This document shows, in pieces, positions 38,754 through 47,579 of a DNA stretch of 64,000 nucleotides. Under the pieces are notes generated by a model that ran no database searches, was not told the origin of the DNA, and saw only the letters and a list, made by a program, of their open reading frames with translations. Within the stretch, counting starts at the first letter, position 1. Every line of letters begins with the position of its first letter. A program made the position numbers and the translations under genes. The stretch lies in assembly GCF_013044515.1 (NCBI RefSeq), contig NZ_JABEPR010000001.1:496001-560000 (forward strand), given 5' to 3'. The stretch is from Sphingomonas sp. ID1715 (GTDB lineage Bacteria > Pseudomonadota > Alphaproteobacteria > Sphingomonadales > Sphingomonadaceae).

Positions 38754-41258
38754 TCACTGGCTGCGCCGGGCGTCCGCCGCCTTGGTGCGGAGCGTGGGGG
38801 CAGCGGCGGCCGGGTCGTCGGGCCAGGGATGTTTCGGGTAGCGGCCGCGCATCTCCTTCGCCACCGCCGCCCAGCTGCCGCGCCAGAAACTTGGCAGGTC
38901 GCGCGTGGTCTGGATGGGGCGGCCCGCGGGGGAGGTCAGGCTCAGCACCAGCGGCACGCGGTTGCGCCCGACGACCGGGTGCTCGGCAAGGCCGAACAGC
39001 GCCTGGACACGAAGCTCCACCGTCGGCCCAGCCTCGGCGCCATAGTCGATGACGTGGATGCTGCCCGCCGGCGACGTAAAGTGCGCGGGCGCGAGTTGGT
39101 CGATCTGGCGCTTGGCGTCCCAGCCGACCAGCATTTCCAACGCCTGCAGGAACGCGCCGGGCTCGATTGCGTCGAAGCGGCGCTTGCCGGCGAGCAGCGG
39201 TGGGAGCCAATCATCGAGGTGCTCCTGCAAGGCTTCATCGCCAAGGTCGAGGCCGGCAAATGCGGCGCGGGTGCGGAATGCCGCGGCTGCTTCGGGCCAG
39301 GGCAGCAGGTGCACGCCATGGGCGCGGACGCCCTCCAATAGCGCGGCAGCAATGGCGTCAGGTTCGGCATCCGGATCGGGTCCACTCGACAAGCGGATCG
39401 CGCCCAAGCGACGCTCGCGCGTCGCGGTCACGCCTCCACTGGCGGGATCGAAGCGAAGGTCTCGCACGGTCTCGATCCAATCAACGAAGAGCGGCTCCAC
39501 CTCCTGCGCCTCCAGCGGCGCCGCGGAAAGGATGCGGGCGCCCGACGCCGCACCCTGCACCTCGGCAACCGCCAGCCACTCGGCACGCGCGAGGGATGAG
39601 GTAGGATCGAGGCGAAAGCCCCTGCCCCCAGCGCTGATCCAGTCCGCGCCGTCGGCAGAGCGGCGCTTCGCCACGCGATCGGGATAGGCAAGCGCCACAG
39701 TCCGCCCAAGCTCGCTCGTCCCGAGCGAAGTCGAGGGGCGCTTCTCCGAGATAGAGCCACGCCCCTCGACTTCGCTCGGGACGGGCGCATTGGACTCCTG
39801 CAACACCAGCTTCGCCCAACGCCTCGCGAGCCCCCTGCCCGCTTCGGCGCGCCTGCCGCGCTCGCTGCGCCAGCGACGGAGGCGTTGTTCCAGATCGGCG
39901 TCGCTCCCGCCCAGCCCCCGTTCCTGGAGCAGCACCGCCACTTCGGCGGCGCGTTCAAGCAGGCCAAGCGGCTCGGCTGCGACCAGCATGTGCGCGAGGC
40001 GCGGCGGCAGCGGTAGAGTGGCGATGCGGCGGCCGTGCGGGGTCGGGCGGCCGTCCCCGTCGATCGCGCCAAGCAACGTCAGACGGGAGCGTGCTTCCGC
40101 GACCGCAGCTTCGGGCGGCGGATCCAGCCAGCGCAGGCCGCGCGGATCGGTGACGCCCCAGATCGCGCAGGCGAGGAGCAGCGGCGACAGGTCGGCTTCC
40201 AGGATCTCGGGCGGATCGAAGCGGGGCAGGCCAGCCGTCGCGGCTTCCTCCCAAAGGCGGTAGGCGACGCCGTCGGTCTGGCGCGCAGCGCGGCCCGCGC
40301 GCTGGGTCACCGCAGCCTGGCTGGCCCGCTCGGTGACGAGGCGAGTCATGCCTGCCTGGCGATCATAGCGTGGGCGCCGAGCCAGGCCGGAGTCAATCAC
40401 GACGCGGATGCCGTCGAGCGTCAGGCTGGTCTCGGCGATCGAGGTGGCGAGCACGAGCTTGCGCTGGCACGGTCCAGCCGGCGCGATGGCGAGGCGCTGG
40501 GCGGCGGGATCGACCTGGCCGTGCAGTTTGTGCAGGATCACGCTGTCGGCAAGCGGGCCGAGCCGCTCGGCGGTGCGCTCGATCTCGACGACGCCGGGCA
40601 GGAAGGCGAGCACGCCGCCATCCTCTTCCCGCAGCGCGCGGCGGATGGCGGAAGCCATGGCGTCCTCGATGCGTAGAGAGGTGTCGCGTCCGAGGTGACG
40701 CAGCTCCAGCGGGTGGGAGCGGCCTTTGCTTTCGATGACCGGCGCGTCGCCGAGCAGGGCCGCATAACGCGCGCCGTCGAGCGTCGCTGACATAGCCAAG
40801 ATGCGAAGATCGGGTCGGAGCGCAGCCTGGGCGTCGAGCGCCAGCGCGAGGCCGAAATCGCTATCGAGGCTGCGTTCGTGCACCTCGTCGAACAGCAGGG
40901 CAGAGATGCCGGAGAGCTCGGGATCGGCCTGGATGCGGTTAAGGAAAATGCCTTCCGTCAGCACGGTAACTCGTGTGGCGGCAGAGCGCTTGCTGTCCAT
41001 GCGCGTGGCATAGCCGAAGGTGCGGCCGACCGGTTCGCCTGCCAGTTCCGCCATGCGCTCGGCGGCCGCGCGCGCGGCGATGCGGCGGGGCGAAAGGAGC
41101 AGCACTTCGCCGGCGCACCAGGGCTGATCCAGCAGGGCCGGCGCGATCGCCGTGGTCTTGCCGGCGCCCGGTGGGGCGACCACCACAGCGTTCGGCCCGG
41201 CGCAAAGAGCGGCAAGCAGCTCGGGCAGGACAGCGTCGATGGGAAGATTGTTGGTCAA
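38754..41258 (-). CDS. hrpB: ATP-dependent helicase HrpB
   Basis: A DEAH-type RNA helicase of the HrpB family, 834 residues. Motif I is APPGAGKTT (near residue 28), motif II DEVH, motif III SATL, motif VI TQRAGRAAR, followed by the HrpB-specific C-terminal domain. TTG 41258 is the first sensible start, because upstream in-frame codons lie in the terminator of the exbD operon. Residues of about 492-514 are encoded by a palindromic repeat (39717-39783) inserted in frame before the RVAKRR motif. The cellular role of HrpB is not well known. Confidence 0.93.
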   Translation of the reverse strand: MTNNLPIDAVLPELLAALCAGPNAVVVAPPGAGKTTAIAPALLDQPWCAGEVLLLSPRRIAARAAAERMAELAGEPVGRTFGYATRMDSKRSAATRVTVLTEGIFLNRIQADPELSGISALLFDEVHERSLDSDFGLALALDAQAALRPDLRILAMSATLDGARYAALLGDAPVIESKGRSHPLELRHLGRDTSLRIEDAMASAIRRALREEDGGVLAFLPGVVEIERTAERLGPLADSVILHKLHGQVDPAAQRLAIAPAGPCQRKLVLATSIAETSLTLDGIRVVIDSGLARRPRYDRQAGMTRLVTERASQAAVTQRAGRAARQTDGVAYRLWEEAATAGLPRFDPPEILEADLSPLLLACAIWGVTDPRGLRWLDPPPEAAVAEARSRLTLLGAIDGDGRPTPHGRRIATLPLPPRLAHMLVAAEPLGLLERAAEVAVLLQERGLGGSDADLEQRLRRWRSERGRRAEAGRGLARRWAKLVLQESNAPVPSEVEGRGSISEKRPSTSLGTSELGRTVALAYPDRVAKRRSADGADWISAGGRGFRLDPTSSLARAEWLAVAEVQGAASGARILSAAPLEAQEVEPLFVDWIETVRDLRFDPASGGVTATRERRLGAIRLSSGPDPDAEPDAIAAALLEGVRAHGVHLLPWPEAAAAFRTRAAFAGLDLGDEALQEHLDDWLPPLLAGKRRFDAIEPGAFLQALEMLVGWDAKRQIDQLAPAHFTSPAGSIHVIDYGAEAGPTVELRVQALFGLAEHPVVGRNRVPLVLSLTSPAGRPIQTTRDLPSFWRGSWAAVAKEMRGRYPKHPWPDDPAAAAPTLRTKAADARRSQ
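39717..39783. repeat. Palindromic repeat, type B, in frame inside hrpB
   Basis: Perfect 24-base arms (39717-39740 and 39760-39783; CGTCCCGAGCGAAGTCGAGG start) enclose a 19-base loop. It is closely similar to the trpE element (one A/G difference in the arms) and adds about 22 residues to HrpB without breaking the frame. Confidence 0.92.
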
Positions 41259-41283
41259 GGAAGCAGCGTCTAGCCGAAAACTG

Positions 41284-41312
41284 AAAAGGGCGGCACCTTT
41301 CGGCACCGCCCT
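41284..41312 (-). terminator. Terminator of the tonB-exbB-exbD-exbD operon
   Basis: On the minus strand an 11-bp stem (seven outer pairs AGGGCGG/CCGCCCT, two wobble pairs, two inner pairs) with a GAAA loop is followed by TTTTCAGTTTT. Confidence 0.9.
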
Positions 41313-41336
41313 CTTCAACGTTCGAACCCTAGGTCG

Positions 41337-41762
41337 TCAGAACGCGCGATATTGCTCGTTGCCAACAAAGCCCATCTTGGTCACGCCCGACCGCTTGATC
41401 ACGGCCAGCACGTTGTCGACCACATTGTAGCGCGCCTGGGGATCGGGCTGCACGTGCAGTTCCGGTTCCGGGCTCATCGCGCGGGTGCGGTCGAGATAGA
41501 GGCGCAGCGTCACGATATCGATCGGCGAGCCGTTCCAGGTGATGGTGCCGCTGGGATCGACCGAGACCTTGTTCTTGATCGGGTCGATCGGCGGCGGTTC
41601 GTTGTTGTCGCTGTTCACCGGCAGGTCGATCTTCACCGCATGGGTCTGGATCGGAATGGTGATGATGAACATGATGAGCAGCACGAGCATGACGTCGATC
41701 AACGGCGTCGTGTTCATCTCGCCCATCGGTTCGCCGTCTTCGCGGCCACCTGAGATTGCCAT
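41337..41762 (-). CDS. ExbD/TolR biopolymer transport protein (second copy)
   Basis: A 141-residue protein of the ExbD family. A short cytoplasmic N-terminus ends in GEMNTTPLIDVMLVLLIMF, where the conserved Asp in the transmembrane helix carries protons; a periplasmic domain follows. It is the last gene of a four-gene TonB energy-transduction operon. It differs clearly from the upstream ExbD copy, so the two may be paralogues that form a heteromeric complex or work with different TonB partners. Confidence 0.93.
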   Translation of the reverse strand: MAISGGREDGEPMGEMNTTPLIDVMLVLLIMFIITIPIQTHAVKIDLPVNSDNNEPPPIDPIKNKVSVDPSGTITWNGSPIDIVTLRLYLDRTRAMSPEPELHVQPDPQARYNVVDNVLAVIKRSGVTKMGFVGNEQYRAF

Positions 41763-41776
41763 CGGGTACTCCTAAC

Positions 41777-42256
41777 TCAGAGGCGGACGACGTTGCCACC
41801 CGGAGGCGGCTCGGAGATGAAGCCGACCCGGCTGAAGCCGGCCAGCTGCATCGTGTAGATCGCGCCGCCGATGCACCGGTAAGGCGTGTTCACGTCGCCG
41901 CGGATATGCGCTTCGGGCAGTTCAAGCCCGGGCGCATTGGGACCGCCCTGCCGATCGATCTCGCGCCGCAGCTTGGCGACGGCGCGATCGAGCAGTTCCT
42001 GGGCGCTTACCTTGGTCAGCCCCCAATAGACGCCGCACGATCCGTCCGGCTCCGCCCGCACGGTCAGCGAGACATTCTCCGGCTTGGTCGTGGTCGGGTC
42101 GAAGCGGACGTTCGGCAGCTTGACCTGAACCGTCTGGATCACGACCGGAACCGCGATCAGGAAGATGATGAGGAGCACCAGCATGACGTCCACGAGAGGC
42201 GTCGTGTTGATGTCCGACATGGGGACGTCGTCTTCACCCCCAACTGCAAATGCCAT
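41777..42256 (-). CDS. exbD: ExbD/TolR biopolymer transport protein (first copy)
   Basis: A 159-residue ExbD. The N-terminus SDINTTPLVDVMLVLLIIFLIAVPVV contains the proton-carrying Asp in the single transmembrane helix. The periplasmic part is longer than in the second copy and has two cysteines (DGSCGVYWG and YRCIGG) that could form a disulfide. It lies between exbB and the second exbD, all on the minus strand. Confidence 0.93.
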   Translation of the reverse strand: MAFAVGGEDDVPMSDINTTPLVDVMLVLLIIFLIAVPVVIQTVQVKLPNVRFDPTTTKPENVSLTVRAEPDGSCGVYWGLTKVSAQELLDRAVAKLRREIDRQGGPNAPGLELPEAHIRGDVNTPYRCIGGAIYTMQLAGFSRVGFISEPPPGGNVVRL

Positions 42257-42341
42257 AGGATCCTGTCCTGTCTTAAGCCGCAGGCGAACCGGCGGCTTGG
42301 AAGCGGCGGACGCGCGAGGTACGCGCCCGCCTATCCGTCAC

Positions 42342-43163
42342 TTAGGCCTTGGTCTGCACGCCGCCGGTCTGGCCCGCCGCGGTGCCGGTCGGCTTTGCGG
42401 TGGTCACGCCCGGCTTGGTCGAGGCAGCAGCCGGAGCGGCCGAGGGACGCAGATTGGCCGGCTTCACCGTACCACCCGACATCATGTAGCCGAGCACGTC
42501 GTTCGAGAAGGCCGACAGGTCTTCCGCGATCGCCTTGTTGCGGCGCTGCAGCCAGTTATAGGCAAGCACCGCCGGCACGGCCACGGCCAGACCCAGCGCG
42601 GTCATGATCAGCGCCTCACCGACCGGACCCGCGACCGCGTCGATCGACGCCTGGCCGGCGAGACCGATCTTGATCAGCGCGCGATAGATGCCGATGACGG
42701 TGCCGAACAGGCCGATGAACGGCGCGGTCGCACCCACGGTCGCCAAGAAGGCGAGACCGCCGCCCAGCTTCGAGTTGATCAGGCCCTGCGAGCGGTTGAT
42801 CGAACCATGCATCCAGTCATGTGCCTCGACCGGATCGGTCAGCTTGCCATGCTGTTCCTGGGCGATCAGCGCGTCGTCGACGATCTGGCGATAGGCCGAG
42901 TTCTTCTCGAGCTTGTTCGCGCCTTCGCGCAGGTTGGTCATGTTCCAGAAGCCCGAACGCATCTTGCGGCCCTGGTTGATGATCTTCTGCTGCTCGAACA
43001 GCTTGGTGAACAGGATGTAGAAGGAGAAGATCGACATGAAAACGAGGATCAGGAACACCGACCAGGCGATGACGCCGCCCTGTTCCAGCGCGGCCCACAG
43101 GCCATAGGGGTTTTCGCCGGCCTTGGCCGCTGCTTCCTGCATGAAAGCGATTTGGGTGATCAT
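42342..43163 (-). CDS. exbB: ExbB/TolQ/MotA proton channel protein
   Basis: A 273-residue inner-membrane protein that forms the ExbB-ExbD motor using the proton gradient to energise TonB. Three transmembrane helices are visible: about 32-52, 136-165 (LATVGATAPFIGLFGTVIGIY) and 185-203 (ALIMTALGLAVAVPAVLAYNW). The MotA/TolQ/ExbB motif region is intact. A C-terminal Ala/Pro/Thr-rich extension of about 40 residues is longer than in E. coli. The gene follows tonB in the operon. Confidence 0.95.
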   Translation of the reverse strand: MITQIAFMQEAAAKAGENPYGLWAALEQGGVIAWSVFLILVFMSIFSFYILFTKLFEQQKIINQGRKMRSGFWNMTNLREGANKLEKNSAYRQIVDDALIAQEQHGKLTDPVEAHDWMHGSINRSQGLINSKLGGGLAFLATVGATAPFIGLFGTVIGIYRALIKIGLAGQASIDAVAGPVGEALIMTALGLAVAVPAVLAYNWLQRRNKAIAEDLSAFSNDVLGYMMSGGTVKPANLRPSAAPAAASTKPGVTTAKPTGTAAGQTGGVQTKA

Positions 43164-43216
43164 TGCTTATATTCCTCTGAATAGGTTCGAACGTTCGACG
43201 CGCGGCAGCACCGCCA

Positions 43217-43879
43217 TTACTTCGGGATGACCCACTTCACGTTCCGCGACTGGGAACTCTTCATCGGGTTACCGCTCTGGTCGAGCGCCGGCGAGAACCG
43301 TCCCTTGCGGGTCATGGCTCGGCAGGCGGCATCGTCGAGATCGGCGTTTCCGCTCGAAGACGTGACGCGGCAATTCTCGACCCGGCCCTCGGGATTGATG
43401 TCCCAGGTGATGCGGGTCGTCCCCTCGGCGCCCTCACGCAACGCACGCGGCGGATAGTCATCCTGCGTGATGAAGCGCGCGGGATCGCCCTTGGCAGACG
43501 CAGCCTTCGAAACCTGCGGCACAGGTGGAGGCGGCGGGGGCGGCGGCGCAGGCGGAGCCGGCGTCGGCACGAACACCGGAGGCTGCGGAACCGACACGAT
43601 CGTCGGGGCCTGCTGCGTATTTACCGAAACGATCGGCGGCGGAGTCACCACCGGCGGCGGCTCGACCTTCTGGTCGGGCGGCGGCGGGGGCGGCGGCTCT
43701 TCGGGGGGCGGCGGCTCTTCCTCCACGTCGAACGTCTTGAGGTCCGTTGCGACCTTCTTGATGACGTTGAACGCAAGGCCGGTCACGAACGCATAGCCAA
43801 GCAACGCGTGGATCAGGATCACAATCACAATCGACGCGAGCTTGCTACCGTTCAAGCCCTGTTTGTCAGCGTAGGCCAT
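43217..43879 (-). CDS. tonB: TonB energy-transducing protein
   Basis: A 220-residue TonB. An N-terminal transmembrane helix (SIVIVILIHALLGYAFVTGL) is followed by a Pro-rich rigid spacer (residues of about 53-120, many PPPP/EEPPPP runs), and the C-terminal domain (about 135-220, YPPRALREGAEGTTRITWDINPEGRVENCRVTSSSG) that contacts TonB boxes of receptors. It is the first gene of the operon and probably serves the TonB-dependent receptor at 47580-50120, among others. Confidence 0.95.
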   Translation of the reverse strand: MAYADKQGLNGSKLASIVIVILIHALLGYAFVTGLAFNVIKKVATDLKTFDVEEEPPPPEEPPPPPPPDQKVEPPPVVTPPPIVSVNTQQAPTIVSVPQPPVFVPTPAPPAPPPPPPPPVPQVSKAASAKGDPARFITQDDYPPRALREGAEGTTRITWDINPEGRVENCRVTSSSGNADLDDAACRAMTRKGRFSPALDQSGNPMKSSQSRNVKWVIPK

Positions 43880-44110
43880 TCAGTAACGAGACTCCCTCTC
43901 TCGGCAGCGGGCGGTGCGAAGGGAGCGCCGGCCTGTTGCCGCAACTAAATCCAATCCACCCGGCTTAGGTTCTGTTCTGGGCAGAAGTCCGGTTCTCTAT
44001 CTCCGAGCATTAACCGACGCAAACGCTTTGTCGGACGCAGGAAACCTACGGTCCCACCATGACAGTTTTGTGCTAGGCGGACGCCGCACGAAAGTCTTAA
44101 CGCATGAGGA

Positions 44111-44956
44111 ATGATGCGTATCCCGAGCCTGATTTCCGTTACGGCAGCGTTGCTTATGACAGCGGTGGACAGTTTGGCCCAGACGAGCAGCCCGGCGCCC
44201 ACCTACAGCTATGCCGATCTCGCCGACCGCGCACTGGCTGCTCCGGTGGCTCTTGTGGTCACTGTTACGGACGCGATTCGAGTGGAACCCGAACGCGCTC
44301 CGGGCCTCAAAACGGGGCATGCGCGCCTGTTCATTGAAGCCACGGCGAACCGCCTGATTCGCGGCCCGAACGATATTCCGCCGCTGATCCGCTACTTGGT
44401 CGACGTTCCGCTCGATGCCAGGGGCAAGGTGCCCAAGCTCAAAAAGGGAACCATGCTGTTGCTGGCGCGCACCGTGCCAGGGCGTCCCGGCGAGTTGCAG
44501 CTGATCGCGCAGGACGCGCAGCTTCCCCTGACTCCCGAGACGGAGCAGCGCGTGCGCGCGATCCTGACCGAAGCCCTGCGCGCCGATGCGCCGCCGCCGG
44601 TCACGGGCATCACCAGTGCCTTCCATGTCGCGGGAGCCATCCCCGGCGAAGGCGAGACCCAGATATTCCTGTCGACGCGCGACAATCGGCCCATCTCGCT
44701 CAACGTGCTGCGGCGCCCGGGCCAGGAGCCGAGCTGGTCCGTGGCCTTGACCGAAGTGGTCGACGAGGCTGCGCAGCCGCCCGAGCGCGACACCCTGCTC
44801 TGGTACCGCCTCGCTTGCGGGCTGCCGCGTTCCTTGCCCGACGCTGCTGTGGCGGACCTCGATCCGAGCGCAGCCGAAGCGGCGCGCGCCGATTACGGGT
44901 TCGTGCTCGAGCGCCTGGGCCAGTGCAGCCGCAGCCGGCCGGTCAGAAGGAGCTGA
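44111..44956 (+). CDS. Secreted protein of unknown function
   Basis: A 281-residue exported protein (signal peptide through VDSLAQ). The rest is soluble, with LVVTVTDAIRVEPERAPGLKTGHARLFIEATA and a C-terminal helical part with two cysteines (YRLACGLPR and LGQCSRSR). It is divergent from tonB. ATG 44111 and 44114 are both possible; GAGGA lies directly upstream and favours the second. I recall similar proteins in sphingomonads but know no function. Its end overlaps the end of folB by 14 bp. Confidence 0.75.
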   Translation: MMRIPSLISVTAALLMTAVDSLAQTSSPAPTYSYADLADRALAAPVALVVTVTDAIRVEPERAPGLKTGHARLFIEATANRLIRGPNDIPPLIRYLVDVPLDARGKVPKLKKGTMLLLARTVPGRPGELQLIAQDAQLPLTPETEQRVRAILTEALRADAPPPVTGITSAFHVAGAIPGEGETQIFLSTRDNRPISLNVLRRPGQEPSWSVALTEVVDEAAQPPERDTLLWYRLACGLPRSLPDAAVADLDPSAAEAARADYGFVLERLGQCSRSRPVRRS

Positions 44957-45344
44957 TCTCCACCCCGACGCCCGCGCAGTCCGGGTAGATGTCGGGCTTG
45001 CGGGTGGACACGCGCAGGCCGGTGACCCCCTTGCGGGCGGCGATCAGCTCATAGATTTCGCGGGCCAGTGTTTCCTGCAGGTTGAAACGCCGCCCTTCCG
45101 TCATGCGCCGGATCTCGGTGCGCAGAAAGTCATAGTTCCAGGCGACCGCGGCGCTGTCTTCGCTGGCGAACGCTTCGGCTGTCACCCACACCTCCACGCT
45201 CACCAGCAGCCGCTGCGGCGTGCCGACCTCGAAATCATGGAAGCCGATATCCACCGGCAGGTCGAAGTCGTTGAGGAAGATCCGGAAGCTCTTGGGCGCC
45301 AGCTCCGATGGCACGAGCCCCTCGATGCGCGGCGGAGTGGTCAT
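44943..45344 (-). CDS. folB: Dihydroneopterin aldolase
   Basis: FolB converts dihydroneopterin to hydroxymethyldihydropterin plus glycolaldehyde in folate synthesis. The 133-residue protein follows the family pattern: IFLNDFDLPVDIGFHDFEVGTPQRLLVSVEV, WNYDFLRTEI and FNLQETLAREIYELI, with the active-site Glu and Lys (VSTRKPDI) present. The start overlaps the S9 peptidase stop by 4 bp, so it is co-translated with it, an unusual pairing. Confidence 0.92.
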   Translation of the reverse strand: MTTPPRIEGLVPSELAPKSFRIFLNDFDLPVDIGFHDFEVGTPQRLLVSVEVWVTAEAFASEDSAAVAWNYDFLRTEIRRMTEGRRFNLQETLAREIYELIAARKGVTGLRVSTRKPDIYPDCAGVGVEISSF

Positions 45345-47542
45345 TTCGCTTCACCCAGCTGGCGGTCGAGGAAGGTGGCGATGGTGCGCCAGACATGGAC
45401 GCTGACGCCCGGACCCGCCACCCGATGACCGAACCCTGGATAGACCATCGTTTCGAACGGGATCGCCGCCGCCTGCAGCTTCGCCATCAGCGCGGTCGAA
45501 TTGTCGAACACGACATTGTCGTCGGACATGCCATGGATCAGCAACAGCGGATCCCTGATTGCAGTCGCGTTGGCCAGCGCATCCGAGCTTTCATAGGGCT
45601 TCGGATCGATCGCCGGGTTGCCGAGAAAGCGCTCGGTATAATGCGTGTCGTACAATTCCCACCGGGTGACCGGAGCGCCGGCGACGCCGGCGGCGAAAGC
45701 GCCGGGCGCGGCCTCGAGCAGCTTCAGTGTCATATAGCCGCCATAGGACCAGCCATAGACCGCGACCCGCTTCGGATCGACGAAGGGCTGGCGCTTCAGC
45801 CAAGCGAGGCCGGCGAGTTGGTCTTCCACCTCGACGGCACCCATGGCGTGATAGATCGCATCTTCGAACCGCTTGCCGCGATCGGCCGTGCCGCGATTGT
45901 CGATCGAAAAAACCGTCCACCCCTTATCGACCAGATATTGGTAGAACGGGTCGTTCCATTGGTTGACGACCTGACGGCCGCCATGAGGACCGCCATAGAC
46001 GACCTGCAGCACCGGCCCGGGCCTAACGGCGCCGCGCGGACGATACAGCTTATAGTGCAGCACCTGCCCGTCGACGGCTTTCAGCGTGCCGAACTCGGCC
46101 GCGACATGGCTCTTCAGGAATGGCGCATAGGGGTGATCGCCCGCGACCTTATTCTCGTTGATCCAGAGCAGCCGCTTCCCGCCGTCATCCGCGAGATAGT
46201 CTTGCGGGGGCTGGGTCGTGCTGGAACGGCTGAGGATCAGCCGCGTCGCCGCCTCGTCCATCTTGGCGCCGTAGGAATAGCCGGGCTCCGTCAGGCGCTG
46301 CGGCTCGCCCGGGGCGTCGAGTGGCGTGGAATAGACGTGCCATTCCAGCGGCGTATCCCTGTTGGCCGTGAACCAGACACGGTTCCTTGTCCCATCGACG
46401 CCAAGCAGTTGCTGCACTTGCCAGGGTCCGCGGGTCAACTGGGTCCATTGCCCGTCCCGCCACCGATAGAGGTGGCTGAAGCCGTCTCGTTCCGACGTCC
46501 ACAGGATGCTGCCATCGGCAAGGGCACGGAGATTGTCGTGCAGGTTGATCCAGGTCTGCGCCGTTTCGGTGAACAGGACGGACGACTTACCCGTCACGGG
46601 ATCGACGCTGAGCAGATCGAGCCGCTTCTGGTCGCGGCTTTCGCGCTGGACGAGCAATGCCGATCCGTCCGCGGTCCAATTCACCCGGGCGAGATAGATG
46701 TCCGGATCGGGGCCGAGATCGACCTTGACCGGCTTGCCGCCGCGGACGCCGAACACATACAGCTCCACCCGCGCGTTCGGCGTGCCGGCCTTCGGATAGC
46801 GTTGCGCATAGACCCGCGTCCCGTCCGCGCCGATGGCAGAGCGGGTGACGATCGCGACCGGGCTCTCGTCGACGCGCGCGACGGCGATGCGCTTGTCGTC
46901 CGGCGACCACCAATGGCCGCGACGCCGGTCCATTTCCTCCTGCGCGATGAACTCGGCGACGCCCCAGCTGAGCGTGTCTCTGCCGTCGCGGGTGAGCGCG
47001 CGCTCCTTGCCCGTGGCGAGGTCCAGCACGACGAGGTTCTGGTCGCGCACGAAGGAGACGTACTTGCCCCGCGGGCTGACCGTGCCGTCGAGCTCGCTGG
47101 TCGGCGTCGCGGTGAGGCGGCGGACCTGGCCGTCTAGCGTCGCCAGATAGAGATCGCCGTCGAGCGGCACGAGCAGGCTGCGCGCATCCGCGCTCCAGTC
47201 ATACGCGACGATGCCGGTCTGGTCGGCGATACGCGCGCGCTCGCGCCGCATCCGCTCGGCCTCGGACAGTTCGGCGCCGGTCGCGAACTTCCGGGAATCG
47301 ACCAGCATCCGCTCGGCACCGGTCGACGTGTCCACCGCCCACAGATCGAACCGCTCCTTCTCGTCCGGGCGATTGCGCAGCGATGTTAGCCAGCGGCCAT
47401 CGGGCGACAGCTTCACCAGCCGCGGCGTGGGACCCGACAGCGGCGGGTTGCCGTAGATGCGTTCGAGAGTGAGCTTTTGCGTCTGGGCCATGGCGGAGGG
47501 TGCAAGCGAAAGCGCCGCGAGCGCGGCCAGGATGCGGATCAT
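45341..47542 (-). CDS. S9 family peptidase (dipeptidyl-peptidase IV type)
   Basis: A 733-residue exported serine peptidase with signal peptide (to about residue 19). A beta-propeller domain precedes the alpha/beta-hydrolase domain. The catalytic triad is Ser599 (GWSYGGYM), Asp674 (HGMSDDNV) and His706 (PGFGHRV), the DPP IV order. It removes N-terminal dipeptides, probably from peptides taken up across the outer membrane. It lies between folB and a TonB-dependent receptor on the same strand. Confidence 0.95.
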   Translation of the reverse strand: MIRILAALAALSLAPSAMAQTQKLTLERIYGNPPLSGPTPRLVKLSPDGRWLTSLRNRPDEKERFDLWAVDTSTGAERMLVDSRKFATGAELSEAERMRRERARIADQTGIVAYDWSADARSLLVPLDGDLYLATLDGQVRRLTATPTSELDGTVSPRGKYVSFVRDQNLVVLDLATGKERALTRDGRDTLSWGVAEFIAQEEMDRRRGHWWSPDDKRIAVARVDESPVAIVTRSAIGADGTRVYAQRYPKAGTPNARVELYVFGVRGGKPVKVDLGPDPDIYLARVNWTADGSALLVQRESRDQKRLDLLSVDPVTGKSSVLFTETAQTWINLHDNLRALADGSILWTSERDGFSHLYRWRDGQWTQLTRGPWQVQQLLGVDGTRNRVWFTANRDTPLEWHVYSTPLDAPGEPQRLTEPGYSYGAKMDEAATRLILSRSSTTQPPQDYLADDGGKRLLWINENKVAGDHPYAPFLKSHVAAEFGTLKAVDGQVLHYKLYRPRGAVRPGPVLQVVYGGPHGGRQVVNQWNDPFYQYLVDKGWTVFSIDNRGTADRGKRFEDAIYHAMGAVEVEDQLAGLAWLKRQPFVDPKRVAVYGWSYGGYMTLKLLEAAPGAFAAGVAGAPVTRWELYDTHYTERFLGNPAIDPKPYESSDALANATAIRDPLLLIHGMSDDNVVFDNSTALMAKLQAAAIPFETMVYPGFGHRVAGPGVSVHVWRTIATFLDRQLGEAK

Positions 47543-47579
47543 GGCGCGCTCGCTAGCACATTATTTCGCGGAGCAGAGC

